The position numbers and the translations under genes are program-made. Below the pieces are notes generated by a model. It had not been told where the DNA came from and did not search any database. It was given only the letters and a program-made list of their open reading frames with translations. A stretch of DNA of 64,000 nucleotides from Vanessa cardui (lineage: Eukaryota; Arthropoda; Insecta; Lepidoptera; Nymphalidae). Location: NCBI RefSeq assembly GCF_905220365.1, contig NC_061127.1:1736001-1800000 (forward strand), in the 5' to 3' direction. Positions 60,669 to 64,000 of the stretch are shown here, in pieces (the first letter of the stretch is position 1; every line of letters begins with the position of its first letter).

Positions 60669-63600
60669 CTATTGCTCCTCCTGTTTGTTTTGTCTCGTGG
60701 GTGAATGCGCACGCGCAGGTTCCTCGTTTTCTTTCTTTTGAACGCGTCTGCAACAGTAAAGATATGTTATGGCTGGAGACGGCTTGTAAAATGGACGTAT
60801 TATGTTGAACGCGGGTGGAAAAGGTTGCCTCAATTTAAAAGCAATTTGTATATTTAGTCGACAGACATCGCGTATATATCATAGTAATATGTGGGCGTGG
60901 TAAAGAGTGTTATGTCAATGGTCGTGCATTGGTCGTGCACTGCATACACTCACGCTAAGCAAAAACAAATCTTTATGTGTATGCGAGAGCGATCCGTCCC
61001 GTCTGGAGTGTAATCCCGAATGTGACCCCGGGATCCTGGCCTTATTTCAACCCGGGATTAACGAAAATTCTAAAAGTTTATGACTGTAATTTTTTTTTTA
61101 GAAATATATAAGTAGATCAAAGTTTATTTCTTAGTAATTTTTTATGTTTAAGATAATTTCAGGTCATAGTCATTTTGTTTAATTTTTTAGAACACTATTT
61201 TGTTATTTGTTTCGACACATTGAAGTGTTAATGATTGTATTACAAGTTCCAAATTGTTTCCTAAGAGTTTTATATTTAATTCGTTCGATTTAAAGAAGAT
61301 TACAAGTTGAAGTTGTTTTAGTAAGTAAGTTAACGTTTTAGAAGTTTATTTTCGTTTTGTTTTTGCTCACATTGACACGGTAATTGACGAAAGACTGCTA
61401 TGTTCAAATAAAAATGATAACCGACAATTTCTTTCTCGTATTTAATACAAATGTTCAATCCCGGGGCTATCCCGAAATCCCGGGATTGTCATTGTTCAAT
61501 CCCGTAATCCCGGGATTGTCCTTGTTCAATCCCATAATCCCGGGATTGCATTCCCCAGTCCCGCCCCGTCGCGTACCTGTAGATGTCCTCGGTGGTCTGC
61601 AGCGTGCCGTGCGCCAGCAGCAGGCGGCGGCCGGCGGGCGGCGCGGGCGGAGCCCACCACGCCACCACGCGGCCGACCACGGGCACGCGCCGCAGCAGAC
61701 CCTCCTGCCACGCCTCGCGCGCCAGCTCCTCCTGCGCCGCGCTGATGCCTGCCGACCGGACGATAATCATCATATTAATAAAAAAATTACCTAAAAAAAA
61801 AAAAGTAAAGTAACAGCCTGTAAATTTCCCACTGCTGAGATAAGGCCTCCTCTTCCATTAAGGAGAGAGATTGGAACATATTCCACCACGCTGTTCCAAT
61901 GCGGGTTGGTGGAATGCACATGTGACAGAATTTCGATGAAATTAGACACATGCAGGTTTCCTCACGGTGTTTTCCTTCACCGCCGAGCACGAGATGAATT
62001 ATAAACACAATTAAGCACATATATATAGTGGTGCTTGCCTGGGTTTGAACCCGCAATCATCGGTTAAGATGCACGCGTTTCTAACCACTGGGCCATCTCA
62101 GCTCAAAATTAAATTAAAAAATTACCTGTTGCCTGTAAAGTCGGTATACGGGCGAAAGTGGATTATTAAAAAACGATTTTGAGTGGTAAAATAATTTTAA
62201 TGTGAATATTCATTCGTGTAGTAGGAGGAAGAATGAAATAATAGTAATAAACACTTTTTATGTCTGTCTCTCTCGCTCTTAGGCGGGCTAACCATGCCCG
62301 AGTGGAAGGGACGCGTGCCTCTCACTCGCTCTCATTGTGAGCGCATAACGTGAGCGGAGCGTAACGCAGTTTCTTGAAGTGTCACCCGGCAAACCAATTT
62401 ATAAGACGTTGTCACGTCAATAAATATGAGACAACATCACATACATTAAAGTTATTAATTTGGGGATATTTACCATGTTTTTTTTATTTTTGTTCGGTGG
62501 AGCTCGATATTTCGACATTGTCTACGAATGTCTTGTTCACGAGACTCGTGAAATTAATAACTTTAATAATAAAAATAACCATGTTAATTTAAAATCACAT
62601 ACATTACTCTGATCCATATGTAAGTAGCTGAAGCACTTGTGTTATGGAAATCAGAAGTAACGACGGTACCACAAACACTCAGACCCAAGGCAACATAGAA
62701 AACTAATGGTAATCTACATCGACTCGGCCGGGAATCAAACCCGGGACCTCAGAGTGGCATATCCATGAAAACCGGTGTACACACCACTCGACCATGGTGG
62801 TCGTTATATATATAAATAAACAATAAAAAAAATGCTTTATGGTACAAATGAATATTCAGTTGAATTTCTGTTATTTTAGAAAATAATCAATAGTGTAAAT
62901 TAGAAACAAAATTGTATCAAATTATGACCCAGTGTGATTAAACACACAAGGACTTCACACCTAAGTCACTTTAGTGATATCAGAAATTTATACTTCTCGC
63001 AATGACATTGTGGGTGAAGGTAATAAAACCGCGGTTGGTTACCTTTCTTTAAAACCTCCGTCATGTCAGTGAGTTGTTTGGAGTTCTCCTCGACGTCCTT
63101 GCCCGCAGATATCACTAAGTCCAGTAACTCGTCCACGTCTGTGTCCGCTGTTACCATACCAAATCTGTAACAAATTCATCAATACCATGAATCATCACTT
63201 ATATAGTATACTTTTATACTACATCTAGAATTACATGAGGACGAACAATCATATTTCCTGGTTTACAATCTGTCGAGTCGAGATGGCCCAGTGGTTAGAA
63301 CGCGTGCATCTTAACCGATGATTGCGGGTTCAAACCCAGGCAAGCACCACTGATTAGTGTGCTTAATTTGTCTTTATAATTCATCTCGTGCTCAGCGGTG
63401 AAGGAAAACATCGTGAGGAAACCTGCATGTGACAAATTTCATAGAAATTCTGCCACATGTGTATTCCTTCAACCCGCATTGGAACAGCGTGGTGGAATAT
63501 ATTCGAAACCTTCTCCACAAATGGAGAGGAGGCCTTTAGCCCAGCAGTGGGAAGTTACAGGCTGTTGTTGTTGTTACAATCTGACGAGATAGATTGTAAT

Positions 63601-63823
63601 CTAACGGTGACTTATACACCAAAGGAATTAAGTATATTTATTATAAATAAATCATAATTTTATAAAACAAACCTAACACACGCCATCCCATCTTCTCCAT
63701 CACCGCACGAGAAGGCACCGTCGGTCGCCCTTAACGTTTCGACGAGTTGTCTATTAAGAGAATTCAGTTCCTCAATGGGCGCCTCCTCCCACCCTGGAGG
63801 CACGTATCGGACACCACCGAGGC
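60669..63823 (-). CDS. Pdxdc1: PDXDC1 homologue, last four coding exons (partial)
   Basis: C-terminal end of pyridoxal-dependent decarboxylase domain-containing protein 1, a group II PLP-decarboxylase-like protein of unclear reaction. Exons (minus) are 63823-63673, 63164-63043, 61748-61577 and 60747-60669, all GT-AG. The first reads RYVPPGWEEAPIEELNSLNR. The second reads TDVDELLDLVISAGKDVEEN, ending TEVLKKG. The third has EELAREAWQEGLLRRVPVVG then VVAWWAPP and LAHGTLQTTEDIY. The R-x-P-V-V-G-x-V and T-E-x-I-Y pattern near the C terminus is what identifies PDXDC1. The PLP-binding domain itself is upstream, outside the window. The fourth exon adds only RRVQKKENEEP and a charged tail ending KQEEQ-stop. 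Its acceptor (ctttactgttgcag) and phase fit, but it is short and poorly conserved, so it is less certain than the others. Exon 3 is strikingly GC-rich compared with its surroundings. Confidence 0.82.
60748..61576 (-). other. Last intron of the PDXDC1 homologue
   Basis: 829-nt intron if the terminal exon is right. It contains the palindromic minisatellite at 61453-61556 and another CCCGGGAT cluster near 61026-61070. The donor is TACAG followed by gtacgc. Confidence 0.6.
61453..61556. repeat. 30-bp minisatellite built on a palindrome
   Basis: About three copies of a 30-bp unit, each containing AATCCCGGGATT, which is its own reverse complement. Unit 1 is expanded and imperfect; units 2 and 3 differ at few positions. 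It begins about 20 nt downstream of the PDXDC1 exon donor (intron side). Confidence 0.8.
61793..62115 (-). mobile_element. SINE-A, full length with target-site duplication
   Basis: The reverse strand starts with a tRNA-like head (GGCCCAGTGGTTAGAA as A box, GGTTCAAACCC as B box) and ends in an A/T-rich simple tail. AAAAAATTACCT flanks it at 61781-61792 and 62116-62127, a 12-nt target-site duplication. The family looks like the Metulj-type SINEs described from butterflies; that name is from memory and unverified. Confidence 0.9.
62404..62804 (-). mobile_element. SINE-C, tRNA-headed, interrupted by a 145-bp insertion
   Basis: On the minus strand it opens with an A-box-like GTCGAGTGGTGTGTACACCG and a textbook B box (GGGTTTGATTCCCGG). 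The body matches the copy at 7160-7409. The insert at 62449-62593 splits it. Confidence 0.85.
62449..62593. mobile_element. Nested insert with 13-bp target-site duplication
   Basis: ATCACATACATTA occurs on both sides (62436-62448 and 62594-62606), and the 7.16 kb SINE-C copy shows the unoccupied site. The insert has inverted parts (aagttattaattt and aaattaataactt) around a centre with gctcgatatttcgac. Confidence 0.85.
63165..63672 (-). other. PDXDC1 intron with full-length SINE-A
   Basis: 508-nt intron with donor GTTAG followed by gtttgt and acceptor tttgttacag. More than half of it is the SINE at 63273-63573. Confidence 0.8.
63273..63573 (+). mobile_element. SINE-A, full length, GTT-repeat tail, with TSD
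   Basis: Begins tcgagtcgagatggcccagt, with a clear A box and B box (GGGTTCAAACCC), and ends in (GTT)n. TTACAATCTG flanks it at 63263-63272 and 63574-63583. This is the best reference copy of the family in the window. Confidence 0.92.
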
Positions 63824-63861
63824 CTGAAAAAGGAATACATTTATCACTCCTATGTAAAATG

Positions 63862-64000
63862 TCTGAGATGGCCCAGTGGTTAGAACGCGTGCATCTTAAC
63901 CGATGATTGCGGGTTCAAATTCAGGCAAGCACCACTATGTATGTGCTTTATTTGTGATTATAATTCATCTCGTGCTCGGCGGTGAAGGAAACCTGCATGT
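63862..64000 (+). mobile_element. SINE-A, cut by the window edge
   Basis: tRNA-like head and the start of the body, in the next upstream PDXDC1 intron. It has a 16-nt deletion where ggaaaacatcgtgagg is missing before aaacctgcatgt. Confidence 0.85.

Larger units (their letters stand above)
61749..63042 (-). other. PDXDC1 intron with SINE-A and an interrupted SINE-C
   Basis: 1294-nt intron with donor AAAG followed by gtaacc and acceptor ggtcggcag. It holds a full SINE-A (61793-62115), an unexplained GC-richer block (62265-62385, many GAGCG/CTCGC words) and a SINE-C carrying a nested insertion. Confidence 0.7.

Noticed and set aside
61453..61556. CRISPR-like array
   Set aside because: Units are head-to-tail with no distinct spacers, in a eukaryotic intron; it is a minisatellite.
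61384..61813. Plus-strand ORFs rich in Ala, Arg and Pro
   Set aside because: They lie antisense to the GC-rich PDXDC1 exon and across the minisatellite; their apparent repeats come from the 30-bp units.
63273..63345. Functional tRNA genes in the SINE heads
   Set aside because: A and B boxes are good, but there is no closed acceptor stem and the sequence continues into the SINE body; the same holds for SINE-C heads at 7.4 and 62.8 kb.
1..64000. A previously undescribed multi-gene system
   Set aside because: The four supported genes are unrelated conserved genes with ordinary spacing, and the rest is repeats; nothing in the sequence argues for a functional cluster.

Overview
The window looks like a piece of a lepidopteran (probably butterfly) nuclear genome. 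It is AT-rich and intron-containing, and it is packed with short interspersed repeats of kinds common in Lepidoptera: tRNA-headed SINEs, an A-tailed SINE-like family, TA-flanked MITEs and decayed LINE ends. No bacterial, viral or CRISPR-like gene organisation is seen. The species cannot be named from the sequence alone.

Layout. Positions 1-36600 hold no protein gene I can support. They form a repeat-rich intergenic (or giant-intron) region with old, often nested insertions, plus one CpG-rich block near 26.04-26.23 kb that could be a promoter and first exon. Positions 36650-41953 (minus) hold a complete five-exon SLC16-type monocarboxylate transporter of 796 residues, with a possible promoter and untranslated first exon near 43.9-44.0 kb. 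Positions 47652-48156 (plus) hold a complete two-exon ribosomal protein eS24 gene with a 5' TOP-like start. It is followed by a broken transposon-type pseudogene (48.64-49.15 kb). Positions 51859-53125 (minus) hold a complete three-exon alpha-1,4-glycosyltransferase of the A4GALT/Gb3-synthase family (349 residues), convergent with eS24. Positions 53.2-60.6 kb are mostly featureless AT-rich sequence. Positions 60669-63823 (minus) hold the last four coding exons of a PDXDC1 homologue; the rest of that gene lies beyond the right edge.

The genes are unrelated housekeeping or metabolic genes and do not form a pathway or cluster. All exon junctions given were read from splice consensus and from reading-frame phase, which closes exactly for the MCT, eS24 and A4GALT models and for the PDXDC1 tail.

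The richest signal is the transposon stratigraphy. Several insertions can be dated relative to each other because one repeat interrupts another with a readable target-site duplication (27.5-28.1 kb, 62.4-62.8 kb, 12.0-12.3 kb, 21.2-21.5 kb). I found no convincing undescribed multi-gene system. The items most worth checking are the divergent glycosyltransferase, the very short PDXDC1 terminal exon, the hairpin loci and the CpG-rich block at 26 kb.
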